Below are positions 1 through 9,880 of a stretch of DNA of 60,671 bases, one piece after another. Source of the DNA: Leptolyngbya sp. RL_3_1 (GTDB lineage Bacteria > Cyanobacteriota > Cyanobacteriia > Phormidesmidales > Phormidesmidaceae); the NCBI GenBank assembly GCA_012032425.1, contig JAAUQE010000001.1, positions 1-60,671 of the forward strand, read 5' to 3'. The stretch's first letter is position 1, and each line of letters starts with the position of its first letter. A model generated the notes under the pieces. It ran no database searches. It worked only from the letters and a program-made list of their open reading frames with translations, and had not been told where the DNA came from. The position numbers and the translations under genes were made by a program.

Positions 1-1612
1 GCAGTGATGCCAATTGCCTGACAACGACCCCTTCCGGGTCGTCGTTACTGCTGCTGACGGCACTACCCCCAGTGCCTTTACCGTCCGAGCCATTTGACAA
101 AGGGCTCTATGACGGGCGCGAGAATATCGCCACCCGCATGCTTGATCTAGATGTGGGTGCCCTCGCCAGCAATGACTGGATTTACGGTAAGGATGGGGTT
201 GGTGTTGAGCACAATGGTTTAGTCTATGCCTACCGCGAAGACGCTGTTCGCGAAGATGAAATTGTCCGACCGGTCAGTGGTACCCCAACCGGTTGCAACA
301 CCTATGCAACACTAAAAGCTTATATTGCAGGCTCTGCGGGTTGCTACATGCAGTACAACCCCACGAGTACCCCCCCACGGGTGCCTTACCTCCAACGCCT
401 TGAACATTACTGACCCGCCCTTGGCCAGTAGCAACATTAGCCTCAAACCCATTGACTATGCCCCCGACCCTGATCGCCGCCCCTATGGCTTCCGATTACG
501 CAATGGTTCAACCCTGAATCGAGCGGTAGATGAGCAATCGGGTATCAGCTTCATTACCGATAATGTGGTCATGGTTCAGGGTAATTTCAACCTCCATACC
601 AATGGCACTACTTCCCAAGAGGAATTTAGCGACACCAAGATCTTTGATCTCAACCCAGACACCACCTCTGATGCTGATTTTCAAACCGCATTTTATGGTC
701 GCACCACGCTCAATCTAGGTATATTTGCTAACTCAAGTGCCGACTCTTGGCGACCAGCGGAGATTTTGGGTGACGCCGTTTATATCGTTTCTGCTGGGTT
801 TAAAGATGGCTTTGTAGAAGCCGCCTATGTCAGAAACCCGACGGGCACCTCAGGCGATCCGTTTCAATACAGCACTACCGATGTAACCGGTCGGGTGTCT
901 TACCAAAACCGTAACCCCTTTGGGTCTAACACCTCTGGCAGTAAGGCATTGGTCGATCTGTCTGGGATTTTGCGAGAAGGCAGAAGCGGTGTGACCGCAC
1001 CGGTTTACTTTGACCGCAATGGCGTGATCTATAACGCGACCGGTAACCCCTTAGTGCAAGACAACAGAAATACTGCGGCAACCAACCTTTACTGGGGGTT
1101 TGCAGGGCTGGAACTGACCAGTAATGCCAATCTAGGCAGTACCCGTACAGATGTCCTGACGGCTGCCTCCGGCGAAACCACCGTGAACTCTCTGATCATT
1201 AGCGGTATTGTTTCCCCTAGGGCTGCCCAGGGGTATGGTGGGCTGCACAATTTCCCCCGAATGCTTGAGCATTGGGACGGCATTAATCTGAAGATTGCCG
1301 GTGGTTTCTTCCAACTGTTCTTTAGCAATAGTGCAACGGCACCTTACGACCAAGACAGTTGGGAATCTACAGATGCTCAAGCACCGGTGTTTATGATCAA
1401 CTACTACACGGCCCCTAACCGGGTTTGGGGGGTATGACGTGGCGTTGCAATATTCACCCCAATCGCCGATCGCCTCGCGATTTACCTCGGTGGGTGATCC
1501 CCGCAGTGAGTTCTATCGAGAGCTGCCGGTAGATGACCCTTACATCAAGATGCTGCGCTGTGCTGAATACACCCCCGGCGTGCAAATTGATCCCAAAGCA
1601 AGTTGCTCATAG
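1..1612 (+). CDS. hpsA: HpsA, hormogonium polysaccharide protein (3' part, two frame breaks)
   Basis: The C-terminal part of a large secreted protein of the HpsA family, which is needed for hormogonium polysaccharide and gliding in filamentous cyanobacteria; the 5' end lies outside the window. The reading is open from the first bases in frame 3, shifts to frame 1 at a run of seven C (370-376), and to frame 2 at a run of six G (1427-1432). Removing one base from each run gives one continuous protein ending with EFYRELPVDDPYIKMLRCA, the family's characteristic end. hpsB follows 23 bases downstream, as in known hps clusters. The breaks sit in homopolymers and look like sequence errors. Identity rests on recalled family sequence and on the pseudopilin neighbours. 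Confidence 0.8.
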
Positions 1613-1635
1613 GTTTACCAAGAGGAAGTCTGGCC

Positions 1636-2319
1636 ATGAGATCTCGACGGATTCGCCAACAGGCACAGTCGGCTGGCTCAACGGCTCAGCCCCAAACCAC
1701 TGCGGTAGCGGGCCTGACGCTGATTGAATGCCTGGTGGCGATCGTGGTGATCGGCATTAGCGTGGCGGCGGTGGCCCCAGCCCTGGTGCTGACCGTGGCT
1801 ACTCGGGTGCAAAGCCAGAAGGCTGAGCAAGCCCTGAGCCTCGCGCAGACCGAGATTGACCAGGTACGTTTGGTGGTGGAGCGGGGTGATGCGGGCTATG
1901 TGGGCTCAACGCCGCTTTCTACCGCGATCGCCGACATCCGTACAGTGGGTGCCCCTACCACCTTTGTGGGGTCAACTACGACCATTACCCAAGCCAGACT
2001 GGTCGATTTAGACGGGGATGGCAGTAATGATTTCGCCATCCAAACCTTCCGCAATCCGGGCTATACCCCGCCCGGATCCGGTGACCCGATCGCCTTTGAT
2101 ATGGGGGTGAGGGTCTATGACATTCGGTCCCAAGAGAACATCGCCAGCTTAGAGACCACTCAGGCGGCGATCGGCCTCACCAGCGGGTCCGGCCAAAGGC
2201 GTAACAAACCCCTGGCGGTTTTATATACCAGTATCGTTCGTGGCGAAGCCGATGAAGCCCTCTGTGGCTATGTCAGGTTTATCGACCCCACTGCCTCAAC
2301 CTCATTGAGCTGTAGCTAG
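1636..2319 (+). CDS. hpsB: HpsB-like pseudopilin
   Basis: A type IV pilin-like minor pseudopilin thought to act with HpsC and HpsD in a secretion apparatus for hormogonium polysaccharide. Near residue 30 it has a prepilin cleavage motif with the mature start LTLIECLVAIVVIG, glycine before and glutamate at +5, followed by one hydrophobic helix and a coiled segment (QKAEQALSLAQTEIDQVR). The ATG at 1636 is chosen because AGAGGA lies about ten bases upstream. An upstream in-frame TTG at 1603 would overlap hpsA and is less likely. The 227-residue length fits the family. The gene lies in an apparent operon between hpsA and hpsC. Confidence 0.8.
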   Translation: MRSRRIRQQAQSAGSTAQPQTTAVAGLTLIECLVAIVVIGISVAAVAPALVLTVATRVQSQKAEQALSLAQTEIDQVRLVVERGDAGYVGSTPLSTAIADIRTVGAPTTFVGSTTTITQARLVDLDGDGSNDFAIQTFRNPGYTPPGSGDPIAFDMGVRVYDIRSQENIASLETTQAAIGLTSGSGQRRNKPLAVLYTSIVRGEADEALCGYVRFIDPTASTSLSCS

Positions 2320-2340
2320 TAATTTAGACCCTTTCTGATT

Positions 2341-3352
2341 ATGAAAACGCCTTCAACTCGATATTGGTTAGGTCGATTACTGCTCCGAGCCCAGAAGTTT
2401 AAAACGGCTGGCTTTACGCTGCTAGAGCTGTTAGTCGCCATGTTAATTGGCAGCATTATCATCTCCACCTTGCTCTATCTCGTGCTGGAGATGCTGCAAA
2501 TTGAGCGCCGAGAAACCGCTGTCGATAACACCCAGCGCGATATGCAGCGGGCTTTAGAATATATGTCGTCTGATGTGCGGGAGGCAGTGCATGTTTATTC
2601 GACCCCGGCCACTCTACCTGCCGTGACTCAGTTGGTAGCTGTAGGCGCGCTGCCCGGTCCAGCTAGTACGACAGTTTTAGCATTTTGGCGACCTGACCCA
2701 GTTGAGGATGACGATATTCCTAACGTTTGCAGCACCACATTTAGTGGTAATGCTGATGCGATAGAAGAGTGCAACGTTTTTGCAGGTGCGGAAATCGGCT
2801 TATACCCTAGTGGTCTATCAGCTCTTGACCAATGATGGCACCAGCTCCTGGGAAGGCAAGGCCCGGATTGTGCGCTATGAATTGCCGAAATATCAAACGG
2901 TGTCTACGTTGGAGCAAACTCTTGGGTATCAAGAACCCATTGACCCGGATCCCTCGGATGCCAATGTGATTAACTTTGCCAGTTGGATGCCTAGTGCTGG
3001 TCTTACTGCCGCCAGTGGAAGTTGGGCCACACTGGTGGATTTTGTAGATAGCCCGATTCCCGATTCTGGGACAACTATAGATGCCAGTATCCTGAGTTGC
3101 CCAACCGGTATGCAGCGCAGCCCTAATCCTGCCACCGTCGCTTCCACCAGTTGGACCAGCTTTTTTGCCTGTGTTCGAGATTCTGATGCCGCTGGGGTAG
3201 CCACCAATCAGGATGTGGAAATCTTTTTGCGGGGTAATTTTAAAGGCAGCGACGGAGGGGGCGCGATCAACGCCCTTAGCGAGGCCAGTGGTTTACCCAC
3301 GCTGCGGGCCGGTATTCTTGTGCGTGGTGTGATTGATAAAGACCCCGATTAA
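2341..3352 (+). CDS. hpsC: HpsC-like pseudopilin (one frame break)
   Basis: A PilW-like pseudopilin with the processing motif GFTLLELLVAMLIGS near residue 27 and one N-terminal hydrophobic helix. The frame changes around 2788-2796. Frame 1 continues to a stop at 2835, while the conserved continuation YTLVVYQLLTNDG is in frame 2. Dropping one A from the AAA at about 2792-2794 restores a protein of roughly 336 residues. The break is not in a long homopolymer, so a real mutation is possible here. It starts 21 bases after hpsB and precedes another pseudopilin gene. Confidence 0.75.
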
Positions 3353-3364
3353 TGTTTTTACCTA

Positions 3365-3390
3365 CACTTTTTGCCTGCACTTTTTGCCTG
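3365..3390. repeat. Perfect 13-bp tandem duplication
   Basis: CACTTTTTGCCTG occurs twice head to tail (3365-3377 and 3378-3390) in the 70-base gap between the hpsC-like and hpsD-like genes. It looks like a recent slippage duplication that lengthens the spacer. No function is evident. Confidence 0.85.
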
Positions 3391-3422
3391 GTTAATCGGT
3401 CCAATGAGGTGACCTTAGATTT

Positions 3423-3959
3423 ATGAAACGTCTACGCTTTGCAGATAATTCTTCAACGGCAGGCTTCACTATCTTAGAAGTGTTGGTCGTGATGATCATT
3501 GTGGGGGTCTTGATGAGCATCGCGGCCCCTGACTGGATTGCTTATCTTAATAACCGCCGGGTGACCACCGTTCGTGATGAGGTGAAGCAGGTTTTAGAAG
3601 AGGCTCAAAACCGTGCCCGTTCGGAGCGGCAAAGTAAGACGGTCACCATTAATATTGCTGACCCACTCCCCACCCTGAGTATTAGCAGTACCGCTAGCAC
3701 GGCCAGTGCTGGGGACCAACGGGTTTTGGGGGGTGAGGGCATTCGGGAAGAGATGATCGCCCTCTCGACTCCGGGGGGGTCTAATACCCTCACGTTTGAC
3801 TATCAGGGGCTAGTGGATGACAGTGCTACCCTGCCGTTCATTATTGAAGTTGCACCGGGTAATATCGGCGGTAAAAAGCGCTGTGTAATTGTCGCCACGA
3901 TTCTGGGCAGCATCACGACTGGTGATGAGAACGAGTGTAATACTAGCGGGTGGCAATGA
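3423..3959 (+). CDS. hpsD: GspH/FimT-type pseudopilin, HpsD-like
   Basis: A 178-residue minor pseudopilin with the prepilin motif GFTILEVLVVMIIVGVLM near residue 15 and the GspH/FimT pattern of a helix followed by SIAAPDWIAYLNNRRV, then a small extracellular beta-rich domain. It is third in the row of pseudopilins, where hpsD stands in Nostoc-type hps loci. I name it by position and class rather than by a family-specific motif. The reading frame is intact even though it contains runs of six and seven G (near 3728 and 3773). The cbiT gene on the other strand ends 15 bases further on. Confidence 0.65.
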   Translation: MKRLRFADNSSTAGFTILEVLVVMIIVGVLMSIAAPDWIAYLNNRRVTTVRDEVKQVLEEAQNRARSERQSKTVTINIADPLPTLSISSTASTASAGDQRVLGGEGIREEMIALSTPGGSNTLTFDYQGLVDDSATLPFIIEVAPGNIGGKKRCVIVATILGSITTGDENECNTSGWQ

Positions 3960-3974
3960 TTAACAGGTGATGGG

Positions 3975-4573
3975 TTAGCTCAGCTTTTCGCCACTCAAAA
4001 TAAACATGGGGTTAATGGCCCGAAAAACTTGTTGATTGCCTCGGGTTTCAAGACGATTAATCGTGGGTTGTACAATTTCAACATTGCGGACCCGCAGCTC
4101 GGCAAACGCTTCAGAAAGGCCGTATAGATTTTGTAGGGTGCTGGTGGTGACGACAATCCGCCCCCCAGTAGGCAGGTATGACCAAGCCGATTTGAGCATA
4201 TCTTTGAGCGATCGCCCCCCTTCGATCATGATGCAATCTGGGGGTGGGGTGAGTGCCGCGAAACAGTCGGGAGCAACTCCCTCGACCACCGTGACGTTGG
4301 CGACCCAAAGCGATCGCAGTTTTGACGGATCAAATTCACCACATCTGCATCTCGTTCTACCGCGACCACTTGCCCCTGGGGACAGAGTAATGCGGCCTCA
4401 ACGACCAAGGTGCCGGTGCCTGCTCCTATATCCCAGAGAACAGAATTGCCCATCAGCCTCAAGGCTCCCACAATCAGGAGCCGTAGCTCGCGTTTGCTAA
4501 TGGGGATACCGGGTAACTGCTCAAAGAGTTCATCGGGAATGCCAGGGCTGGCATAGGGCCAAATTGGGGCCAT
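3975..4573 (-). CDS. cbiT: Cobalt-precorrin-6B C15-methyltransferase/decarboxylase CbiT (one frame break)
   Basis: A small SAM-dependent methyltransferase of corrin ring synthesis that methylates C15 and decarboxylates the C12 side chain of precorrin-6B. The N-terminal part has GIPISKRELRLLIVGAL and the SAM-binding stretch WDIGAGTGTLVVEAALL. The C-terminal part has PDCIMIEGG and a long beta-strand finish. The two parts are in different frames. One missing base between about 4301 and 4310, next to a GCGATCGC at 4310-4317, joins DRFG to the NVTVVEGVAPDCF region and gives about 199 residues, normal for CbiT. It is convergent with the hps cluster, and no other cobamide gene is visible. Confidence 0.88.
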
Positions 4574-4614
4574 AAGGGATCCGCAATTAAAAAACAGTTG
4601 CTGAGGTAGGGGCG

Positions 4615-4670
4615 CACTAGCGGAGCCTTAGCGCAGCCATGCCCAGAGGGCTATGGCTTGCGCCCTAGTG
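4615..4670. repeat. Imperfect palindromic (cruciform) repeat
   Basis: The outer arms CACTAG (4615-4620) and CTAGTG (4665-4670) enclose an inner imperfect stem, GCGCAGCCATGCCC against GGGCTATGGCTTGCGC with two bulged bases. It lies in the 200-base gap between the decarboxylase stop and the CbiT start. There is no T-run, so it is not an obvious terminator. Small palindromic repeats of this look are common between cyanobacterial genes. I see nothing else in the gap. Confidence 0.6.
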
Positions 4671-4774
4671 AAGCGGTACGCTATGTACCCACTTGTCCCT
4701 AAATGCAATCAAGCCTTTAGTTGAATACAGAAGTGGAATACAGAGCCAACCTAACAGGCGGTTCCGTCATGGGG

Positions 4775-6287
4775 CTAGGGCGGAGCCACAATCTGCAATG
4801 TGGCGAGGGTCGGATCGCTGGCACCAGTAATGATGCCCCCATTTTGATGGACGGCCTGTAAATGGGCGATCGCCGCCGCAGTAATCACCTCCCCTGGTAA
4901 CACCACGGGAATTCCCGGCGGGTAGGGGCACAGTGAGACCGCGCTGGGCTGACCTATCGCCGCTGCAATGGGCACAGTCCGCTGCGGGGTAAAGAAGGCA
5001 TCTCGGGGGCTGAAGAGGGGCTGACTCAGTTCCGGTAAAGACTCTGCGTGAGCTAATTGAGCTAGGGGTAGCGGCTCCCTGGACTGTAGGGTTGGGGCCT
5101 GAGCCACCAATGCCTGGAGCGCTTGCACCAGTCGCTCGCTATCTGCATCTGTATTGCCGATGGAAAAAATACTGGTCAGACGGGTCAGGGTGGGGAGTTC
5201 GACCGTGACGTGATGCTGGCAATGCAGGTAATCGTCGGCGGCGAAGCCAGTGATGCCCAAGGTTGAGACATCCACCGTGAGGCGGGTCGGGTCCAAGCAG
5301 AAACCGGGCACCGCCGCGATGGCAGCAATGGTGAGGGTGCGGATCGTTGGCAGTTGGCGACAGCGCGATCGCACGGCTGTTAACCGTTCTAGAGTTTTGG
5401 CGAGTAAACCGTGACCCCCTATGACCATCTGCTGGCGAGCTGCATCTAAAGAGGCCAACAGCAGATAATTGGGGCTGCTAGATTGGGTCATGGCCAGGGC
5501 CTGACGGAGCGATCGCGGTTGACTCGGGGGCCTTGAACGTGGAGCATGGCGGCCTGAGTCAAGGCTGACAATACCTTGTGGGTCGATTGGACCACGATAT
5601 CTGCGCCGCCAGCCAGGGCGTCCTGGGGTAAGTCGGGGTGAAAGTGTAGGTGGGGGCCATGGGCCTCATCCACCAGTAAGAGGGCACCGTGATCGTGCAC
5701 TAAAGGGGCGATCACGGCGATGTCGCTGCAAATGCCCTCATAGGTGGGAGACACCACCACTACAACCTTGATCGCAGGATAGGCGGTAAGCGCAGCGGCC
5801 ACAGATGGGGCCGTGATGCCATAGGTTAAATCCCAGTCTGGACAATAGTGGGGGTTCAAATAAATGGGGGTGGCCCCGGAGAGCACTAAGCCCGACAGGA
5901 CCGACTGGTGGACATTGCGCGGCATCAAAATCATATCCCCCGGTCCACAGGTGGCCAATATCGCCGCTTCAATACCGCTGGTGGAGCCATTGGCTAGAAA
6001 CCAGGTTTCTTCGGCCCCAAAAGCTTCTGCCGCTAAGATCTGGGCCATCTTGATCGGGCCTGCGGGCGCAAATAAGTTATCTAGCCCAGGAATTTCAGGC
6101 AGGTCAGCTTGTAGGGCCGACTGGCCCAAAAGCTCAATCAAGCCCTGGGCCGCTCCGTGACCGCTCTTATGGCCAGGGGTGTGAAAGCTGGCGTGTTGCG
6201 ATTGGGCTGCTTGCAGCAGGCTGATAGTAAGGGTGTTTCAGGACGGTGAGTCGCAGGCGCTCTTGTCGCTATTCGGTTAGCTGTCAT
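4775..6287 (-). CDS. Orn/Lys/Arg family PLP decarboxylase (two frame breaks)
   Basis: A fold-type I pyridoxal-phosphate decarboxylase acting on a basic amino acid, probably feeding polyamine synthesis; the substrate cannot be told from sequence. The reading starts at the ATG ending at 6287, and the family motif F(H)TPGHK is interrupted near 6183 where one G is missing (plus strand). The core contains NGSTSGIEAAILA, VDEAHGPHL and the cofactor lysine in QSTHKVLSALTQ. A second missing base lies at 5508/5509, directly beside GCGATCGC (5509-5516), after which RQALAMTQSSSPNYLLLASLD continues to the stop at 4775. Restored length is about 504 residues, as expected. The deletions look like sequencing artefacts. 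Confidence 0.85.
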
Positions 6288-6450
6288 GGCTGACGCATGG
6301 CTAGGGCACCTTGAGCGTGGCATCGTTAAAGGATATGGGTATCCTTTCATCGTTACAGTACATCGCTGGTGGCGCGACCTCATTCCCCCTGAAAGCGCCC
6401 TTCGATCTGATTCCTGACCTAGCTGTGAACCGTATTTACTGATTCTTCCT

Positions 6451-7356
6451 ATGACTGCCTTGCCCCTCCGATCAGCCCGAACCCGCAAACCCCCCCAAGA
6501 CTCGGATGCTGGTCGTTGACTGATGAACCCGATAATCTCGACTTGCTCTATCGCACCTTCCGTCGTGATTTCATGGTGTTGCGGGCAGAGAGTGGCCAAG
6601 AAGCCCTCAATATTTTGTCGGAACAGGGCGAAGTGGCCGTGATCATTTCTGACCAGCGGATGCCAGAGATGAAAGGCACCGAGTTTTTGAGTAAAACGGT
6701 GCCCCAATTTCCTGACACAGTCAGAATAATCTTGACGGGATTTACCGATGTCGAAGATCTGGTGGATGCCATTAATGCCGGTCAGGTGTATCGCTACATC
6801 ACCAAGCCTTGGGACCCAGAAGCCCTCAAGCAAGTGGTGCAGCGGGCCGCAGATACCTACGAAATTCTGAAGCAGCGGGGCGACGCGATGCAGCAGGTCC
6901 AAGCCCAGCAAGATATCGTCGCCTCCCTAACTGATATTGCCCAACAGGGTGCATCCCAGGCCGATACCTTAAGCGCCATTGCGGCGGCCCTCAACACCAG
7001 CCTCAACACCGGGGGGCTGTGTGGTGGCAACGGTGGTAGATGGCCAGTTGGCGGATGCTGCTGGGATCGGTGGCCAAGGGGAAGCAGCGTTGCTCAAAAC
7101 AGATCCGCTGGTAGCGGCGGCGATCGCCCAGCGGACGCCCCAAACCCTGCTCGATACCAGCACCGCCGAGAATGCCGAGACTTACCAGAGCGCTGGGGTT
7201 CAAGCCCATAGCGTCATCCCGGTGGTGTTTCGCGATCAGGTGGTGGCGGTGATTTCTTGTCAATGGCCCAAAGTGCAAGGCTTTGTCGAGGGGCAGATCA
7301 GCCTGTTCAACCTGGCGGCCCAGCAAGTGGGACTGACCTTGGCCTGCGGTGGTTGA
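6451..7356 (+). CDS. Response regulator with REC and GAF domains (three frame breaks)
   Basis: Predicted two-component output protein of about 301 residues. After a short basic leader the receiver begins MLVVDDEPDNLDLLYRTF. The phosphorylated aspartate is in VIISDQRMPEMKG, the conserved threonine in IILTGFTD and the lysine in ITKPWDPEAL. A coiled linker leads to a GAF domain (ATVVDGQLADAAGIGG to QISLFNLAAQQVGLTL). The frame breaks are one extra C in a C7 run (6490-6496), one extra T at about 6521 inside VVDDEP, and one extra G in a G6 run (7011-7016). There is no DNA-binding or enzymatic output domain, so it may act by protein contact. No cognate kinase is adjacent. Confidence 0.8.
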
Positions 7357-7496
7357 TCGGTCTGTGGCTGATGGGTCACTGATCGGCCAGGGTTGAGCAA
7401 TCTTCTCGGCAAACCGGATGAGGGATGCGGTATGGTATGGCGACGATCTGAGCCAACAGCCTAGGATCAGGAATCTATTGAGGCTGCACTATTCCC

Positions 7497-7525
7497 GTAG
7501 GGACAAGGCAGTGCCGTGTCCCTAC
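7497..7525. repeat. 29-base palindrome
   Basis: Two 14-base arms, GTAGGGACAAGGCA and TGCCGTGTCCCTAC, pair with one mismatch around a single central base. It lies in the 210-base gap before menG. Near-identical palindromes (GTAGGGACACGGCA type) are, from memory, widespread in cyanobacterial genomes, so this is probably one copy of a dispersed small repeat. It lacks a T-run but could act as an RNA hairpin. Confidence 0.75.
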
Positions 7526-7566
7526 AACATCTCAATTGTCCGTATTATTAATTTGCGTTCTCCACT

Positions 7567-8274
7567 GTGAATGCCCAACCTGTAACCGCTTCAGCCGTAC
7601 GCGATCTGTTTGATCGGATTGCCCCGGTCTACGACACCATCAACCATCAGCTCAGTGGGGGCCTCCACCGGGTGTGGAAGCAGATGGCCGTCACCTGGAG
7701 TCAGGTCCAACCCGGTCACACCTGTTTAGATGTGTGCTGTGGCAGTGGCGATCTGGCCCTGCTGCTGGCTGAACGGGTGGGACCCACCGGACAGGTGTAT
7801 GGTCTCGACTTTGCGGCAGCGCAATTGGCGATCGCCCAGCAGCGGGCCGAGAATCATTGGCCGCCGCTCTCCATCCAGTGGTTGGCAGGGGATGCCCTGG
7901 CGCTGCCGTTTCCTGAGGCTCACTTTGATGCGATCACCATGGGCTACGGCTTGCGCAATCTCACCGACATTCCCCTAGGGCTGCGAGAGCTGCATCGGGT
8001 GCTCAAGCCAGGGGCTACCGCCGCTATCCTCGACTTCCATCAGCCCCGTCAGCCCTGGATGCAGCAGTTCCAGCACTGGTATCTCAATCAGGTGGTGGTG
8101 CCTACCGCTGCCCGCCATGGCCTCACCGCAGAATACGCCTATATTGCCCTCAGCCTAGAACGGTTTCCCCAGGGGCCTGAGCAAGTGGCCATTGCTCAGG
8201 CAGCGGGGTTTGGGCAGGGGGTCCACTACCCCGTAGCTGGGGGGCTAATGGGGGTCCTGGTCGTTACCCGCTAG
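7567..8274 (+). CDS. menG: Demethylphylloquinone/demethylmenaquinone methyltransferase MenG (UbiE family)
   Basis: Methylates the naphthoquinone ring in the last step of phylloquinone synthesis, the secondary electron acceptor of photosystem I. It is a 235-residue class I SAM methyltransferase with the UbiE hallmarks RDLFDRIAPVYDTINHQLS, the SAM loop LDVCCGSGDLALLLA and YGLRNLTDIPLGLREL. The GTG at 7567 is the only start placing the N-terminus correctly. The reading frame is intact. menD of the same pathway is about 12 kb downstream. The TGTACC-free upstream region holds only the 29-base palindrome. Confidence 0.93.
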   Translation: MNAQPVTASAVRDLFDRIAPVYDTINHQLSGGLHRVWKQMAVTWSQVQPGHTCLDVCCGSGDLALLLAERVGPTGQVYGLDFAAAQLAIAQQRAENHWPPLSIQWLAGDALALPFPEAHFDAITMGYGLRNLTDIPLGLRELHRVLKPGATAAILDFHQPRQPWMQQFQHWYLNQVVVPTAARHGLTAEYAYIALSLERFPQGPEQVAIAQAAGFGQGVHYPVAGGLMGVLVVTR

Positions 8275-8384
8275 GGGGCTTTCGTCAAACACGGGGCTTG
8301 CCCAGCATCAGGTTTGTTATGATATGTCGGCTCATCCCCCATTTCTAGCTGTCGCCGATATGGGGGCGATCGCCGATAGTTGGC

Positions 8385-9614
8385 ATGGTTTGGTCCGAGG
8401 TTTGGCTGTTAATCGCACCGCCCTTAATTGGGGGCGTGATTGGCTATTTCACCAATGATCTGGCCATCACCATGTTGTTTCGGCCTTACCGGCCCATCTA
8501 CGTTTTTAAGCGGCGCTTACCCCTCACTCCAGGGCTGATCCCCAGTAACCAGGCCCGTTTGGCCCAGCGGGTGGCCGATACGATTATGGGGTCGCTGCTC
8601 ACCCCCGAAGAACTCCAAAACCTGGCCCGCCGTCTGCTGCAAACCGAACGCATCCAGCAGGCCATTCAATGGCTTTTGGGGCTAGCCCTAGACCAAATTC
8701 AAGCCCGTAACCAGGCGCGGACTGCTGAGGTGGTCGGTAATGTCCTCCAGGACCTGGCTGGGGAATCGCTGCCCCGGCTGCTCCGCGTCTGGGCCAGACG
8801 CGAAACCTTCCTCAAGCCCCAGCTCGATCAGGTGTTCGATCAGGTCCTGCTGGAATTCCAGCTCTCTCCCGAGCAGGCCAGCCAAGTGGCAGATTGGCTC
8901 CTGACCTCGGTCTTGCCCCCGGATGTGGTCCGGCGGGCAATCGTCGATTTCCTCACCGATCGCAACATTCAGGTGATTGATGAAATCTTTCGCTCCCGCA
9001 CTAGCGGCACCTACTGGGTGGTGGCCAATTTATTTGGGATCCGCAATGCCTTGATGCGGCTACGGGCGGTTTGTCTAGATGAACGGGAACTCAGTAATGT
9101 GCGGATTGCTGAGTTGATTGAAGCGTTGGCTTTGGGCGATCGCATCCAAGAATGGCTCCTCAATCTGTCGCTGCAAAATCTGCCGGTTTCCACCGTGCGA
9201 GCCCTGCGGACCACGGTCCGCGACACCGTCCGCGAATACATCCGCACCCTCGGTCCTGATTTGCTCAAGGGCTTGAGCCAAACCGTCAACTGGCAACAAC
9301 TGGCCACCCAACTCCTCAACCGCTTACAAACCTCCCAGGCGGTCACTGAATCTCTCGAACCGGTCAGTGAAGAGCTGGCCCTCATCCTCGAACGGTATCT
9401 AGAGCGGGATTTAGAATCTCTCGTGGCCCAGATCATCCCGATCTTGAACATTGATCAGGTGATTATTGAACGGGTCAAAAACACCGCCCCTCAGGACGTG
9501 GAGCTGGCCATCCAGGGCATCGTCCGCAGTGAATTGCAGGCGATCGTCACCTTGGGGGGCGTCTTGGGGTTTGTGATTGGTGGGATGCAGTCGGTGATCT
9601 TGTTTTATCGCTAA
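8385..9614 (+). CDS. DUF445 family membrane protein
   Basis: A 409-residue protein of the DUF445 (YheB-like) family of unknown function. It begins with a membrane segment and the family signature [20 protein letters not shown], followed by [17 protein letters not shown] long amphipathic helical body follows, and a second membrane segment closes the protein ([19 protein letters not shown]). The topology suggests both ends anchored in the membrane with the helical body on one side. The reading frame is intact. Its stop is followed after one base by copy A of a 62-base repeat. Confidence 0.85.
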   Translation: MVWSEVWLLIAPPLIGGVIGYFTNDLAITMLFRPYRPIYVFKRRLPLTPGLIPSNQARLAQRVADTIMGSLLTPEELQNLARRLLQTERIQQAIQWLLGLALDQIQARNQARTAEVVGNVLQDLAGESLPRLLRVWARRETFLKPQLDQVFDQVLLEFQLSPEQASQVADWLLTSVLPPDVVRRAIVDFLTDRNIQVIDEIFRSRTSGTYWVVANLFGIRNALMRLRAVCLDERELSNVRIAELIEALALGDRIQEWLLNLSLQNLPVSTVRALRTTVRDTVREYIRTLGPDLLKGLSQTVNWQQLATQLLNRLQTSQAVTESLEPVSEELALILERYLERDLESLVAQIIPILNIDQVIIERVKNTAPQDVELAIQGIVRSELQAIVTLGGVLGFVIGGMQSVILFYR

Positions 9615-9615
9615 A

Positions 9616-9675
9616 CCACATCCAACTTGAAACCTTGAGTTTTTACCATAGGGCAAACCACGGGTTTGGATGTGG
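9616..9675 (+). repeat. Dispersed ~62-bp repeat, copy A
   Basis: An element bounded by inverted ends CCACATCCAA and TTGGATGTGG, immediately after the DUF445 stop. Reverse-complementing the segment at 14909-14970 gives a gap-free alignment over about 62 bases with roughly 11 differences, mainly transitions. The two copies are in opposite orientation and each follows a gene stop by a few bases. It may be a tiny non-autonomous element or a conserved 3'-end RNA structure. Confidence 0.75.
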
Positions 9676-9683
9676 CTAGGGCT

Positions 9684-9788
9684 TATAGCAGTCGCCAGTC
9701 TGATTAAGACAAAACTGCGAGCCACTTTGCTTGTGGGCTACAGAGCAGGACAATCCGAGGTGTCTTAAGCAAAGTGGCCAGCGCTATA
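9684..9788. repeat. MITE-like element with nested inverted repeats
   Basis: Outer ends TATAGC (9684-9689) and GCTATA (9783-9788) enclose TTAAGACA (9704-9711) pairing with TGTCTTAA (9761-9768), and a perfect 12-base pair GCCACTTTGCTT (9721-9732) with AAGCAAAGTGGC (9767-9778). The two inner pairings overlap, so they are alternatives. There is no coding capacity. The first twelve bases, TATAGCAGTCGC, occur again at 19005-19016. This looks like a small non-autonomous repeat. Confidence 0.6.
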
Positions 9789-9795
9789 AATCAGC

Positions 9796-9827
9796 AAAAA
9801 AAACCTGCACAGTCTTCTGCACAGGTT
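9796..9827 (-). terminator. Rho-independent terminator of the pst operon
   Basis: On the minus strand a stem of about ten pairs (AACCTG and CAGGTT outside, with two G-U pairs further in) is followed by eight T. It lies about 55 bases beyond the pstB stop and would end the pstSCAB transcript. Confidence 0.75.
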
Positions 9828-9880
9828 GGTTGAGTCAGGTGTAAATCGAAATAAGGATAGCCGGGGCCAACAAAAAGGAT

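Noticed and set aside
4036-4500. A 154-codon frame antisense to cbiT
   Set aside because: It is a shadow frame over the conserved CbiT coding region, with arginine and proline-rich low-quality composition.
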